DNA of 64,000 nucleotides from Bacteroidota bacterium. GTDB taxonomy: Bacteria > Bacteroidota > Bacteroidia > 2-12-FULL-35-15. The number at the start of each line of letters is the position of its first letter. The first letter of the stretch is position 1. The stretch covers positions 186,001 to 250,000 of the forward strand of contig JADJHE010000004.1 of assembly GCA_016707685.1 (NCBI GenBank). The letters are read 5' to 3'. Below the pieces are notes generated by a model. It was not told where the DNA came from and searched no databases. It saw nothing but the letters and a program-made list of their open reading frames with translations. The position numbers and the translations under genes are program-made. Of this stretch, positions 8,635 through 17,704 are shown in pieces.

Positions 8635-8739
8635 TTAAATTTTATTTAGTCAAATTGAACTAAAACAACGCTTTTTTCTTAGTTTTGTTATTCTATAAAG
8701 CACGTATAAAAATACATTAATTTTTTCAGTTTATAAAAA

Positions 8740-9315
8740 ATGTTTCTCGAAAACACCATACATCCCCATAAACGCAAAGGCTCCATTGAAGTTGTTTGTG
8801 GCTCGATGTTTTCGGGGAAAACCGAAGAATTAATCAGAAGGATGAAAAGGGCTCAGTTTGCAAAGCAAACGGTTGAAATTTTCAAACCTGCTGTGGATAC
8901 ACGTTATGATGATGTAAAAGTGGTTTCCCACGATAGCAATTCCATCCATTCAACGCCTGTTCCATCTTCTTCCAATATTTTACTTTTAGCAGCCGGAGTA
9001 GATGTGGTAGGCATTGATGAAGCACAATTTTTCGATATGGGCTTGATTGATGTTTGCAACCAATTGGCAAACAGCGGAACACGCGTAATTGTTGCCGGCC
9101 TAGACATGGATTATTTAGGAAAGCCTTTTGGGCCCATGCCTGCATTACTAGCGATAGCAGAATATGTTACCAAAGTACATGCTATCTGCATGCGTTGTGG
9201 TAACTTAGCCAATCATTCGCACCGTATGACTGCCGAAGAACAATTAGTTTTACTGGGCGAAACAAACAATTATGAGCCTTTGTGCAGAGATTGTTTTGTA
9301 GAAGCAAAAAAATAA
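8740..9315 (+). CDS. tdk: Thymidine kinase
   Basis: Type II thymidine kinase (191 residues), which phosphorylates thymidine to dTMP in nucleoside salvage. The P-loop is GSMFSGKTEELIRR near residue 22. The DEAQFF motif supplies the catalytic and magnesium-binding residues. The lasso/zinc region shows CMRCG and a second C-x-x-C (CRDC) near the end, consistent with the structural zinc. Its stop is two bases before the murF-alr start codon, so the two are likely one operon. Confidence 0.95.
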   Translation: MFLENTIHPHKRKGSIEVVCGSMFSGKTEELIRRMKRAQFAKQTVEIFKPAVDTRYDDVKVVSHDSNSIHSTPVPSSSNILLLAAGVDVVGIDEAQFFDMGLIDVCNQLANSGTRVIVAGLDMDYLGKPFGPMPALLAIAEYVTKVHAICMRCGNLANHSHRMTAEEQLVLLGETNNYEPLCRDCFVEAKK

Positions 9316-9317
9316 AC

Positions 9318-11801
9318 ATGAACTATACCATCTCCAACATAGCTTCCATTACTGCAGGAAAAATTCATGGCACTGGTGATGCTTCTAACATCATAAAAAA
9401 TTTATTAATTGATAGTCGTAAACTTTCGAATGCAGAAACATCCTTGTTTTTTGCGATTAAAGGCGACCGACACGATGGACATTCCTATATTCAAGAACTT
9501 TTCGAAAAAGGAGTTCATCATTTTGTAGTATCCAAATTACCCGAAAATAGTCAACATTACACTGGCGCAAATTTTATTCTTGTTGCCGATACCTTGATTG
9601 CATTACAAGTGTTATGTGCAAATCACCGCAAACAATTTCATGTTCCTGTAATTGGAATAACTGGAAGCAATGGCAAAACCATCGTAAAAGAATGGTTGTA
9701 CCAATTGATGCGTGAGGATAAAAACATTGTTCGCAGTCCAAAAAGTTTTAATTCGCAAGTGGGTGTACCGCTTTCGGTTTGGCAACTTACCGAAGAACAT
9801 ACTATTGGAATATTTGAAGCAGGAATTTCCATGCCCAACGAAATGAAAGCCCTGGAAGCAATCATTCAGCCAACAATTGGACTTATTACCAATATTGGTC
9901 AGGCACACGATGAAAATTTCGAAAATCAGAATCAGAAGGTAAAGGAAAAATTAAAATTGTTTTCGAATGCCGAAGCGCTCATCTATTGCAAAGATTACCT
10001 TTCTGTTCACAATCATATCATTGAAGATAAATCATTCCAAGAAGTAAAACTCTTTACGTGGTCGAAAAAGACACGAGCAGATTTATTGATTGGCCGCATT
10101 ACCAAAAATGATAATGATTGTGAAATACAAGGCATTTTCAAAAATGATTTTATTCGTATCAACATTCCACTTACCGATGAAGCAAGCATAGAAAATGCTA
10201 TTCATTGTTGGGCAATGATGTTGTATTTGGGCTACGAAAATGCGGTGATTGCGGAACGCATGAAGTTTTTGAGTCCTGTGGCTATGCGACTTGAACTAAA
10301 GGAAGGAATCAATAATTGCTCCATCATTAATGATAGTTACAATTCTGATTTAGGGTCATTGGGAATTGCATTGGATTTTTTAAATCAGCAAAAACAGCAT
10401 CCAAAGAAAACATTGGTGCTTTCAGATATTTTACAAAGTGGACGGAATGAAGAAACACTCTACAAGGAAGTAGCAGAGCTCATTCACAAAAAAGGAATTT
10501 CACGATTGATAGGCATTGGCGAAGCTATTTCTAGTCAAGCGCACCAATTCAACATTGAAAAAGTATTTTATAAATCCACCAACGATTTTTTACAAAACTA
10601 TACCAATTCTTTTTTCAGAGATGAAACCATACTTCTGAAAGGTGCGCGTGCATTTGGTTTTGAGGCTATTAGTAAAGTTATTCAGCAAAAAGCACATGAA
10701 ACGGTTTTAGAAATAAACTTAAATTCAATCGTTCACAATCTAAATTATTTTCGCTCCAAAATAAAAGCCGACACCAAAATTATGGCAATGGTGAAAGCAT
10801 TTTCGTATGGAAGTGGAAGTTTTGAAATTGCGAATATTTTACAATTTCACCGCGTTGATTATTTGGCGGTTGCTTATGCCGATGAAGGAATAGAGCTTCG
10901 CAAAGCGGGAATTACCATGCCGATTATGGTGATGAACCCCGAAGAGCAAAGCTATGATGCCATGATTCAATACAATTTAGAGCCTGAAATTTATAGCTTT
11001 AGAGTATTGAATTTATTTGAAGAAACATTAAAGCGTAGCGATAGAACCAACCATCAACCCATTGCAATCCATATTAAATTAGATACTGGAATGCATCGTT
11101 TGGGTTTTGAAGAAGCGGATATCAATGAGTTAATTGTTCGTATTCAAAACAATAAACACCTAACTATAAAATCAATTTTTTCGCATTTAGCAGCAAGTGA
11201 TGAATCGGAGCATGATGATTTTACTTGGTTACAGATAAAAAAATTCAATGCCATGAGTGAGCAAATAAAATCACATTTTGCTTACCCAATTATTAAACAC
11301 ATATTAAACTCTGCAGGCATTTCACGTTTCCCCGATGCACAATTTGAAATGGTACGTTTAGGAATTGGCTTGTATGGCATTGGTGCAAATGCAACTGAGC
11401 AGGCACAATTGCAAAACGTGAGCACCTTAAAAACAAGCATTTCCCAAATAAAAAACATTACAGCCAACGAGACCATTGGCTACAGCAGAAAAGGACTTGC
11501 CAAGCGCGATATGCAAATTGCAACCGTACCCATTGGTTATGCCGATGGCTTGAGCAGAAAGCTAAGCAATGGAAAAGGGAAAATGATGGTGAAAGGCCAA
11601 GCAGCACCAATCGTTGGAAATGTATGTATGGATATGTGCATGATTGACATTACAGATATCAAAGCAAATGAAAACGATGAAGTAATTGTGTTTGGGGATG
11701 CGCTGCCAATTACAGCTGTTGCAAACGATGTAGGAACCATTGCTTACGAAGTACTGACTAATGTATCTAGAAGAGTAAAAAGAGTTTATTATCAGGAATA
11801 A
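9318..11801 (+). CDS. Bifunctional UDP-MurNAc-tripeptide:D-Ala-D-Ala ligase / alanine racemase (MurF-Alr fusion)
   Basis: An 827-residue fusion typical of Bacteroidota. Residues 1-450 are MurF, with the ATP-binding GITGSNGKTIVKEW, NIGQAH and the NDSYNSD region; it joins D-Ala-D-Ala to the UDP-muramyl tripeptide. Residues 455-827 are a fold-III alanine racemase, which makes the D-alanine. Its PLP lysine is in MAMVKAFSYGSG and its catalytic tyrosine is probably in ETIGYSRKG. The fusion couples D-alanine production to its use in peptidoglycan synthesis. I chose the ATG at 9318, two bases after tdk; the frame is open 36 bases further upstream, but that stretch overlaps tdk. Confidence 0.95.
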   Translation: MNYTISNIASITAGKIHGTGDASNIIKNLLIDSRKLSNAETSLFFAIKGDRHDGHSYIQELFEKGVHHFVVSKLPENSQHYTGANFILVADTLIALQVLCANHRKQFHVPVIGITGSNGKTIVKEWLYQLMREDKNIVRSPKSFNSQVGVPLSVWQLTEEHTIGIFEAGISMPNEMKALEAIIQPTIGLITNIGQAHDENFENQNQKVKEKLKLFSNAEALIYCKDYLSVHNHIIEDKSFQEVKLFTWSKKTRADLLIGRITKNDNDCEIQGIFKNDFIRINIPLTDEASIENAIHCWAMMLYLGYENAVIAERMKFLSPVAMRLELKEGINNCSIINDSYNSDLGSLGIALDFLNQQKQHPKKTLVLSDILQSGRNEETLYKEVAELIHKKGISRLIGIGEAISSQAHQFNIEKVFYKSTNDFLQNYTNSFFRDETILLKGARAFGFEAISKVIQQKAHETVLEINLNSIVHNLNYFRSKIKADTKIMAMVKAFSYGSGSFEIANILQFHRVDYLAVAYADEGIELRKAGITMPIMVMNPEEQSYDAMIQYNLEPEIYSFRVLNLFEETLKRSDRTNHQPIAIHIKLDTGMHRLGFEEADINELIVRIQNNKHLTIKSIFSHLAASDESEHDDFTWLQIKKFNAMSEQIKSHFAYPIIKHILNSAGISRFPDAQFEMVRLGIGLYGIGANATEQAQLQNVSTLKTSISQIKNITANETIGYSRKGLAKRDMQIATVPIGYADGLSRKLSNGKGKMMVKGQAAPIVGNVCMDMCMIDITDIKANENDEVIVFGDALPITAVANDVGTIAYEVLTNVSRRVKRVYYQE

Positions 11802-11828
11802 AAAGATTGCTGGATGCTATAAATTATT

Positions 11829-12551
11829 CTACCTATAATCAGTTTTATTATACCTGTTTCCTAAAGTAAAACCAAAATACCACCAAAAATCAGGCGCCCA
11901 AGTGTTTTCATTAATTTTATACAATCGATAATAATCTGATATTATTGTCGACTCCGAATTCATAATGTTTTTCTTGCAGTAAACGCCCAAACGATGCCCC
12001 ATAACAACACGTTTTTTTTTATCCAAAAAATATTGATAACCAACCACAGGTGCTAAACCAAAAATAAAAACAGTAAATTTTGAATTAACGGGCTCTTTGT
12101 ATGGTATTTGTCCATTATATATTATACCCTCATACTGAAAAGACTGCTGAACTTCACCAACAGCAAAACCGCCTAACAATGAAACACCTAAAAAGAACCC
12201 TCGTGGATAAAACTTTTTTTTGTTTAAATACCACTTAAAATCTCCGACAAAATTAATTTCATTTGAATATGCATCAGCAGTAGTTGAAAATCCTGTTGTA
12301 GATGAAAATATTCTACTATTAATATTTATAAGGTTTAAACTTGAATTAAATGTGATTCTTTTAGAGTAAATATACTCTGCTGAAAATGTTAAAATTTTTG
12401 AATTCTTAATTTTAAAAGTAGCGATATTAAAAACAGGAGCTAAAATCCTACTAGAAAACACCATTTTTTTGGGCACAAACAAACTATCTGAAACATTTGA
12501 AACCAATGAACAGTGGATGAAAATAAAAAATATGGCAATTAATTTTTTCAA
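11829..12551 (-). CDS. Probable secreted or outer-membrane protein, unknown function
   Basis: A 240-residue protein with an N-terminal signal sequence (LIAIFFIFIHCSLVSNV). The body alternates short aromatic and polar beta-like strands (GDFKWYLNKKKFYPRGFF, VVGYQYFLDKKK) and ends in the aromatic WWYFGFTLGNRYN, in the style of small outer-membrane beta-barrels. I do not recognise the family. It follows the lipoprotein gene upstream by 6 bases, so the two are probably co-transcribed. Confidence 0.55.
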   Translation of the reverse strand: MKKLIAIFFIFIHCSLVSNVSDSLFVPKKMVFSSRILAPVFNIATFKIKNSKILTFSAEYIYSKRITFNSSLNLININSRIFSSTTGFSTTADAYSNEINFVGDFKWYLNKKKFYPRGFFLGVSLLGGFAVGEVQQSFQYEGIIYNGQIPYKEPVNSKFTVFIFGLAPVVGYQYFLDKKKRVVMGHRLGVYCKKNIMNSESTIISDYYRLYKINENTWAPDFWWYFGFTLGNRYNKTDYR

Positions 12552-12557
12552 TTTAAT

Positions 12558-13307
12558 CTAATATTTTGGATATACTTTTTTTGAAATCTTGGTCATTGTT
12601 GTTTCAGTAATCTTAAAAGTATCCAATGGATAATCAATTTTTGTATCATAAACACTCATTTCTATCAAAAAATAAAATTGATTTAATGGTATAACAGCAT
12701 AGCTGAGTTCATTCGTATCAATTGTAAAGCCAGATGATGAACCAAAATTCCATATTCCATGACTATATAGTGGTGTATTGGTTCCATATCCAGTATATAT
12801 TTCGTATCGTATTTCATCAGCGTATATAGTCGGATGTTGAATTATAGTATTTTGAGAAACAGATAATGAGTCCAAAGCCAAGTAGGAATAGTCAATATAT
12901 GGTATGCGCATATTCTTTTTTTGAAAAGCAGGCAATGTGGCAGAACCTTTACAATCCCATGCTAAAGAATCAAGCACATTAACTGGCGAACTAGAAGGAT
13001 TATAGAAAGAAAATGACCTAAAAGGATAGCTAGTAGAGGAGCTAAGATAATTTAAAAAAATATTGTTCATGAAAATTGAATCAGGAGGGTTATAATACCA
13101 CCCTGTATTATTGGTAAAGTGACATCTCCCAGAAACAAAACCAATTGTTTGATTAGTATCATAATTGATTGCTGTCGACAAATAACATTTCAATGTATCC
13201 TTAACAGTAATAATATTGGGTTGAGGATACACTTTATCATCTTCTTTTTTGCAAGAAAAGAGTAAAATTAGAATGACACTAAAAAGAAAATAACTACTTT
13301 TCATCAT
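12558..13307 (-). CDS. Putative lipoprotein, unknown function
   Basis: A 249-residue protein with a lipoprotein signal: a hydrophobic stretch (YFLFSVILILLFSC) ends at a lipobox cysteine followed by KKEDD, so it is likely lipid-anchored. The rest is beta-rich with many Tyr/Ser/Asn residues (NNTGWYYNPPDSI, IYTGYGTNTPLYSHG). No recognisable domain. It is transcribed ahead of the putative barrel protein, suggesting a paired surface function, but that is inference only. Confidence 0.55.
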   Translation of the reverse strand: MMKSSYFLFSVILILLFSCKKEDDKVYPQPNIITVKDTLKCYLSTAINYDTNQTIGFVSGRCHFTNNTGWYYNPPDSIFMNNIFLNYLSSSTSYPFRSFSFYNPSSSPVNVLDSLAWDCKGSATLPAFQKKNMRIPYIDYSYLALDSLSVSQNTIIQHPTIYADEIRYEIYTGYGTNTPLYSHGIWNFGSSSGFTIDTNELSYAVIPLNQFYFLIEMSVYDTKIDYPLDTFKITETTMTKISKKVYPKY

Positions 13308-13415
13308 CTACATTAAAATTAAATATTTTTCAATATTGATTAACCCAATTTAAATTATAAGGAAAAGGCAATCCCATTTATTCAATGATAGTGCTTTTTA
13401 AATTAACAAATTTTT

Positions 13416-14435
13416 TTATTTAGCATCCACAGCTGTATGTGTTTTCATATACTCACAAGCTAAATCCACCATGTCGGCCGAGCCTAAAAACAATGGTGTA
13501 CGTTGATGAAGCTCTGTTAATTGCAATTCCATAATTCTACCAAATCCGTCTGTAGCTTTTCCGCCAGCTTGTTCAATTATAAATGCCAATGGATTACATT
13601 CGTATAACAAACGCAATTTCCCTTTTGGAGATTTAGCAGTTGTTGGATAGATATAAATTCCACCGGTAATTAAATTGCGATGAATATCAGCAACGCCTGA
13701 ACCAATGTAACGTGAAGAATAAGGACGATCAGTTGCTTTGTCTTCTTCCTGACAATATTTGATGTATTTTTTTACTCCATCTGGGAAATGAACATAGTTC
13801 CCTTCGTTGATAGAGTATGTTTTAGCCGATTTTGGTGTTTGCATGTTTGGATGCGACAAACAAAATTCACCAATAGAAGGATCCAATGTAAATCCGTTTA
13901 CCCCTTTACCAGTAGTATATACCAACATACAAGAAGAACCATAAATTACATATCCAGCAGCTACTTGTTCTGTTCCATGTTGTAAAAAATCTTCCAATGT
14001 TCCTGGTCCTGATAAAGATGTTCTGCGGTAGATTGAGAAAATTGTTCCAACCGAAACGTTCACATCAATATTGGATGAACCATCCAATGGATCCATTGCC
14101 ACAACATATTTTGCATTTTTTGATTGTTCGTTATCGATGATGATAATGTCTTCGTTTTCTTCGGAAGCAATTGCACAACACTCACCACCCACACGCAGAG
14201 CAGCAATAAACTGCTCGTTTGCAAAAACATCTAATTTTTTTACATTTTCGCCTTGAATATTGATTTCGCCAGCATCCCCTAAAATATCTGCCAAACCTGC
14301 TTTACTTACCTCACGGTTTACAATTTTTGCAGCAATTCCAATATCACGCAACAAACGGGATAACTCCCCTTTTGCATAAGGAAAATCCGATTGTTTTTCA
14401 ATAATAAACTGTCCTAAGGTTTTAACTCTACTCAT
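13416..14435 (-). CDS. fbp: Class 1 fructose-1,6-bisphosphatase
   Basis: A 339-residue FBPase of gluconeogenesis, converting fructose 1,6-bisphosphate to fructose 6-phosphate. The metal-binding signature VAMDPLDGSSNIDVNVSVGT is intact, preceded by SEENEDIII. The substrate region includes YSSRYIGSGVADIHRNLITGG and KLRLLYECNPLAFIIEQAGG, also intact. Length is normal. It is divergent from the acetyltransferase gene. Confidence 0.96.
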   Translation of the reverse strand: MSRVKTLGQFIIEKQSDFPYAKGELSRLLRDIGIAAKIVNREVSKAGLADILGDAGEINIQGENVKKLDVFANEQFIAALRVGGECCAIASEENEDIIIIDNEQSKNAKYVVAMDPLDGSSNIDVNVSVGTIFSIYRRTSLSGPGTLEDFLQHGTEQVAAGYVIYGSSCMLVYTTGKGVNGFTLDPSIGEFCLSHPNMQTPKSAKTYSINEGNYVHFPDGVKKYIKYCQEEDKATDRPYSSRYIGSGVADIHRNLITGGIYIYPTTAKSPKGKLRLLYECNPLAFIIEQAGGKATDGFGRIMELQLTELHQRTPLFLGSADMVDLACEYMKTHTAVDAK

Positions 14436-14524
14436 GGTTTTAGATGTTATAATTTAGACAAATATCGTAATATTTTTGAATGCGAAAAATGATTATTTAA
14501 AAGCGGCTAAATCCGATAAATAAA

Positions 14525-14532
14525 TACCTTTG
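14525..14532 (+). promoter_or_regulatory. Possible -7 box directly upstream of the acetyltransferase start codon
   Basis: TACCTTTG matches the Bacteroidota -7 consensus TAnnTTTG and lies only 5 bases before the ATG at 14538. If used, transcription would begin at or next to the start codon, giving a leaderless mRNA. No clear TTTG lies at the expected -33 distance, so support is weak. Confidence 0.35.
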
Positions 14533-14537
14533 TATCC

Positions 14538-15014
14538 ATGAACATTGCAATAAGAAAAGGAACAAAAACAGACCTTCCAGCGGTATTAAACTTAGTAAAG
14601 GAGCTTGCCATTTATGAGAAAGCACCCAATGAGGTTACTGTAACGCTCAGTGATATGGAACGAGATGGCTTTGGTGAAAACCCTATTTTTTCGTTCTTTG
14701 TAGCTGAAAAAGATGGAAATATAGTTGGAATTGCGCTGTATTACATCAAATACTCTACCTGGAAAGGAAAATGTGTGTTTTTAGAAGATATTATTGTAAC
14801 AGAGGAATATCGTCAATATGGTATTGGAAAGAAGCTATTTGATGAGGTTGTAAAGGTGGCAAAAGCAATGCATGTAAAACGCTTGGAATGGCAAGTGTTG
14901 GAATGGAATGAGCCAGCAATAAAGTTTTACAAAAAGCTAAATGCGCATTTTGATGAAGAGTGGATTAATTGCAAATTGACGGATAAAGAGATTCAGACTT
15001 ATTCGCTTGATTAA
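14538..15014 (+). CDS. GNAT family N-acetyltransferase
   Basis: A 158-residue GNAT-fold enzyme resembling the spermidine/spermine N1-acetyltransferase group. The acetyl-CoA-binding motif A is VFLEDIIVTEEYRQYGIGKK (the R-x-x-G-I-G-K pattern) and motif B is WQVLEWNEPAIKFYKKLNA. The KYSTWKGKCVFLED segment is typical of the SSAT-like subgroup. The substrate cannot be read from sequence; a small polyamine or amine is plausible. Confidence 0.85.
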   Translation: MNIAIRKGTKTDLPAVLNLVKELAIYEKAPNEVTVTLSDMERDGFGENPIFSFFVAEKDGNIVGIALYYIKYSTWKGKCVFLEDIIVTEEYRQYGIGKKLFDEVVKVAKAMHVKRLEWQVLEWNEPAIKFYKKLNAHFDEEWINCKLTDKEIQTYSLD

Positions 15015-15087
15015 TTAGACTTTCAGCAAAGATTGAAGAGGATAAAACATATAAATTAAAACTAGTTGTATTTTAATATCGAGCTGT

Positions 15088-15116
15088 GCGCTGTCATTTC
15101 GAGCATGTCGAGAAAG
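15088..15116. repeat. Left arm of the 29-bp inverted repeat bracketing the GIY-YIG gene
   Basis: The arm begins GCGCTGTCATTTCGAGC and ends TGTCGAGAAAG. Its reverse complement lies at 15430-15458 with a single mismatch (28 of 29). The arm is itself REP-like, with an inner TCGAG...CTCGA-type palindrome and GCGCT at one edge with GCGC at the other. The GIY-YIG start codon follows 16 bases later. Confidence 0.9.
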
Positions 15117-15132
15117 CGCCTGGAATTAGAAA

Positions 15133-15465
15133 ATGAATTATTATGTGTACATATTAAAATGTTCGGATAACACTTATTATACAGGCATAACCAACAATTT
15201 AGAAAGAAGATTAAATGAGCATATGAACGGAATCAATAAGGAGTGCTTCACTTATAATAGAAGGCCTCTTGAATTGGTTTACAAAATAAATTTTACTGAT
15301 CCTACAGAAGCAATCAAATGGGAGAAAAAAATTAAAGATTGGAGTCGAAAAAAGAAAGAAGCGTTAATTAACGAGCAGTGGGAAGATTTAGTCCTTTTAT
15401 CGAAAGGGAAAAACTACGATGCTTACACACTTTCTCGACAGGCTCGAAATGACAGCGCTAGTTAG
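15133..15465 (+). CDS. GIY-YIG nuclease family protein (URI-like)
   Basis: A 110-residue single-domain GIY-YIG protein. The first strand shows YYVYILKCSDNTYYTGITNN, the degenerate GIY...YIG pair of the URI family, followed by LERRLNEH with the catalytic arginine. The metal-binding glutamate is probably in TEAIKWEKKIKDWSR. The last ten codons (reading L-S-R-Q-A-R-N-D-S-A) are translated from the right arm of a palindromic inverted repeat, and the gene starts just after the left arm. Single-domain GIY-YIG proteins are widespread in Bacteroidota with unknown roles. Nuclease activity is inferred from family residues. Confidence 0.88.
   Translation: MNYYVYILKCSDNTYYTGITNNLERRLNEHMNGINKECFTYNRRPLELVYKINFTDPTEAIKWEKKIKDWSRKKKEALINEQWEDLVLLSKGKNYDAYTLSRQARNDSAS
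15430..15458. repeat. Right arm of the 29-bp inverted repeat bracketing the GIY-YIG gene
   Basis: CTTTCTCGACAGGCTCGAAA begins this arm, which is the reverse complement of 15088-15116 with one A/C difference. It lies within the coding sequence and supplies the C-terminal residues of the nuclease. Confidence 0.9.
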
Positions 15466-15509
15466 ATTCTAAGGAAAAGATATAATTAAAGATAAACATT
15501 TATATAAAA

Positions 15510-16763
15510 ATGAAAGTTTTCAAATTTGGAGGTGCGTCAGTAAAAGATGCAAATGCAGTAAAAAATGTAGCAACCATCCTCAATCGTTTTCCGAACGAAA
15601 ACATCATTGTAGTTATTTCCGCAATGGGAAAAATCACCAATGCGCTTGAACAATTAACAGATGCCTACTTTTTCAAAAAGGGAGATGCAACAAGTGTACT
15701 TTCAGAAATAAAAAATTACCATTTTGATATTTTAAATCAACTTTTCGAAAATAAAAATCATCCTATCTATGATGAGCTAAACAACACGTTTGTTGAATTA
15801 GAATGGGCTATTGAAGATGAACCAACTCATGAATACAATCACGAATACGATCAAATTGTGAGTATGGGCGAAATCATTTCTACTAAAATTGTGAGCGCTT
15901 ATTTGAATGAAAAAAACATAAAAAATGAATGGTTGGATGTGCGTGGAATTATTCAAACCGACAATACCTATAGAGAAGGCCGTGTAGATTGGCAGCTTAC
16001 TCAGCAGTTATCTTCAAAGCTTTCGCAAAGTAAAGGCGTTTTTATTACACAAGGATTTATTGAGGGAACATCGGAAATTTCACTCACTACTTTAGGAAGA
16101 GAAGGAAGCGACTACACAGCAGACATACTTGCATTTACGTGTAATGCGGAAAGTGTAACTATCTGGAAAGATGTAACAGGCGTATTGAATGCCGATCCAA
16201 AATGGTTTGATGAAACAAAAAAGCTAGAACAAATATCGTATCAGGATGCGATTGAATTAGCTTACTACGGTGCAACGGTTATTCACCCAAAAACAATCAA
16301 ACCTTTACAGAATAAAAAAATTCCTTTGTATGTAAAATCCTTTATTCATCCTGAAGAAAAGGGAACTGTTATTAATGAATTACAATCACCATTGCCAATT
16401 CCTTGTTTTATTTTTAAAGTAAATCAGGTTTTAATTTCTATTTCTCCAAAAGATTTTTCATTCATCATTGAAGAAAACTTGAGTGATATTTTTAATCTAT
16501 TTGCCGAAAAACAAGTGAAAGTGAATGTGATGCAAAACTCTGCAATCAGCTTCTCTATTAGTGTTGACAATGATGAGCGTAAGCTGCCTGATTTAATTCA
16601 AACACTTCAAAAGCAGTATCGCGTTTTATACAATGATAATTTAGAATTGATTACCATTCGTTATTACGATCAAGCTACGATTGAGCGTGTAACAATTGAT
16701 AAAAAAGTTTTATTAGAAGTAAAAAGCAGAAATACCGTTCAATTGGTAGTAAAGAATGCTTAA
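15510..16763 (+). CDS. lysC: Aspartate kinase
   Basis: A 417-residue monofunctional aspartokinase, which phosphorylates aspartate as the first step to lysine, threonine, methionine and diaminopimelate. The N-terminal signature KVFKFGGASVKDANAV and the nucleotide-binding SLTTLGREGSDYTADILA are intact, as is the FITQGFIEG segment. The C-terminal third (from about residue 300) matches the position of ACT regulatory domains, suggesting feedback control. Its stop overlaps the stop of the convergent dehydrogenase gene by four bases. The symbol lysC is by family; the effector cannot be told from sequence. Confidence 0.88.
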   Translation: MKVFKFGGASVKDANAVKNVATILNRFPNENIIVVISAMGKITNALEQLTDAYFFKKGDATSVLSEIKNYHFDILNQLFENKNHPIYDELNNTFVELEWAIEDEPTHEYNHEYDQIVSMGEIISTKIVSAYLNEKNIKNEWLDVRGIIQTDNTYREGRVDWQLTQQLSSKLSQSKGVFITQGFIEGTSEISLTTLGREGSDYTADILAFTCNAESVTIWKDVTGVLNADPKWFDETKKLEQISYQDAIELAYYGATVIHPKTIKPLQNKKIPLYVKSFIHPEEKGTVINELQSPLPIPCFIFKVNQVLISISPKDFSFIIEENLSDIFNLFAEKQVKVNVMQNSAISFSISVDNDERKLPDLIQTLQKQYRVLYNDNLELITIRYYDQATIERVTIDKKVLLEVKSRNTVQLVVKNA

Positions 16764-17695
16764 TGAATTTGAAGTATTTTTTCTGCTAATACTTTCGCAA
16801 TTTTTTCATTGCTTTCATGTGTCCAACCAGCAATATGTGACGACAATATCACTTTATCGCTTTCAATCAATTGTTTAAAAGCCTCTGGAGTACTTGTAGC
16901 ATCAATATTTTCGAATGATACGGCTTCAAACTCCAACACATCGATGCAAGCACCAAGAACTTTTCCTGAGTTTAAATTTCTAACTAAGTCGGAAGTATTC
17001 AAACATTTTCCTCTAGCCGTATTGATGATGTAGATGTTTTTTTTGAAATGATTAATAAAAGCATCATTAATCAAATACTTTGTTTCATCCGTCAATGGAG
17101 TGTGCAAGCTTACTACATCCGCTTCTTGAAACAATTGTTCCAAAGATGTTTCGATAATTATATCTGTCCCAAAATTCTTTTTGTATTTATCATACACCAA
17201 CACGTTTACGCCAAACCCTTTTAATCGTTCAGCAAAAGCGGCTCCCATATTTCCATAACCGATAATACCAACTGTTTTACCCATTAACTCTACACCTCGG
17301 TTTCCTTCACGAATCCATTTTCCTTCGCGAATCTGAATATTTGCTCTGCATAAATTATTGAATAAAGAAAGCAACATTCCTATTGCATGTTCAGCAACAG
17401 CATCTTTGTTTCCTTCTGGAGCATGAATACAAGCTATTCCTTTGCTTTCTGCATATGGAACGTCAATATTCTCCATTCCTGCACCTGCACGTGCTATAAA
17501 CTTAAGTTTAGTGGCTTTATCAATTAGTTCTTTGGTAAGTTTTATTCGGCTGCGAATAACAATTCCATCATACAAATGAATGTTGGCTGTTATTTCGTCT
17601 TTAGACCAATGATAATGCAGGTCACATGTATGACCTGCATTTATTAATGTTTCATGAAGTATGGGGTGATTGGAATCAATAAAAAGAATTCTCAT
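16760..17695 (-). CDS. D-2-hydroxyacid dehydrogenase (phosphoglycerate dehydrogenase-like)
   Basis: A 311-residue NAD-dependent dehydrogenase of the SerA/2-hydroxyacid family. The NAD-binding turn is GIIGYGNMGAAFAERLKGFG. The substrate/catalytic arginine region is INTARGKCLN, and the catalytic His is in SSHIAGWTHES. There is no C-terminal ACT or regulatory domain, so it matches short SerA-type enzymes. Phosphoglycerate oxidation is possible but unproven. It is convergent with aspartate kinase and lies 9 bases after the PorE-like gene's neighbour region on the minus strand. Confidence 0.82.
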   Translation of the reverse strand: MRILFIDSNHPILHETLINAGHTCDLHYHWSKDEITANIHLYDGIVIRSRIKLTKELIDKATKLKFIARAGAGMENIDVPYAESKGIACIHAPEGNKDAVAEHAIGMLLSLFNNLCRANIQIREGKWIREGNRGVELMGKTVGIIGYGNMGAAFAERLKGFGVNVLVYDKYKKNFGTDIIIETSLEQLFQEADVVSLHTPLTDETKYLINDAFINHFKKNIYIINTARGKCLNTSDLVRNLNSGKVLGACIDVLEFEAVSFENIDATSTPEAFKQLIESDKVILSSHIAGWTHESNEKIAKVLAEKILQIH

Positions 17696-17704
17696 TGCAA
17701 TTGA

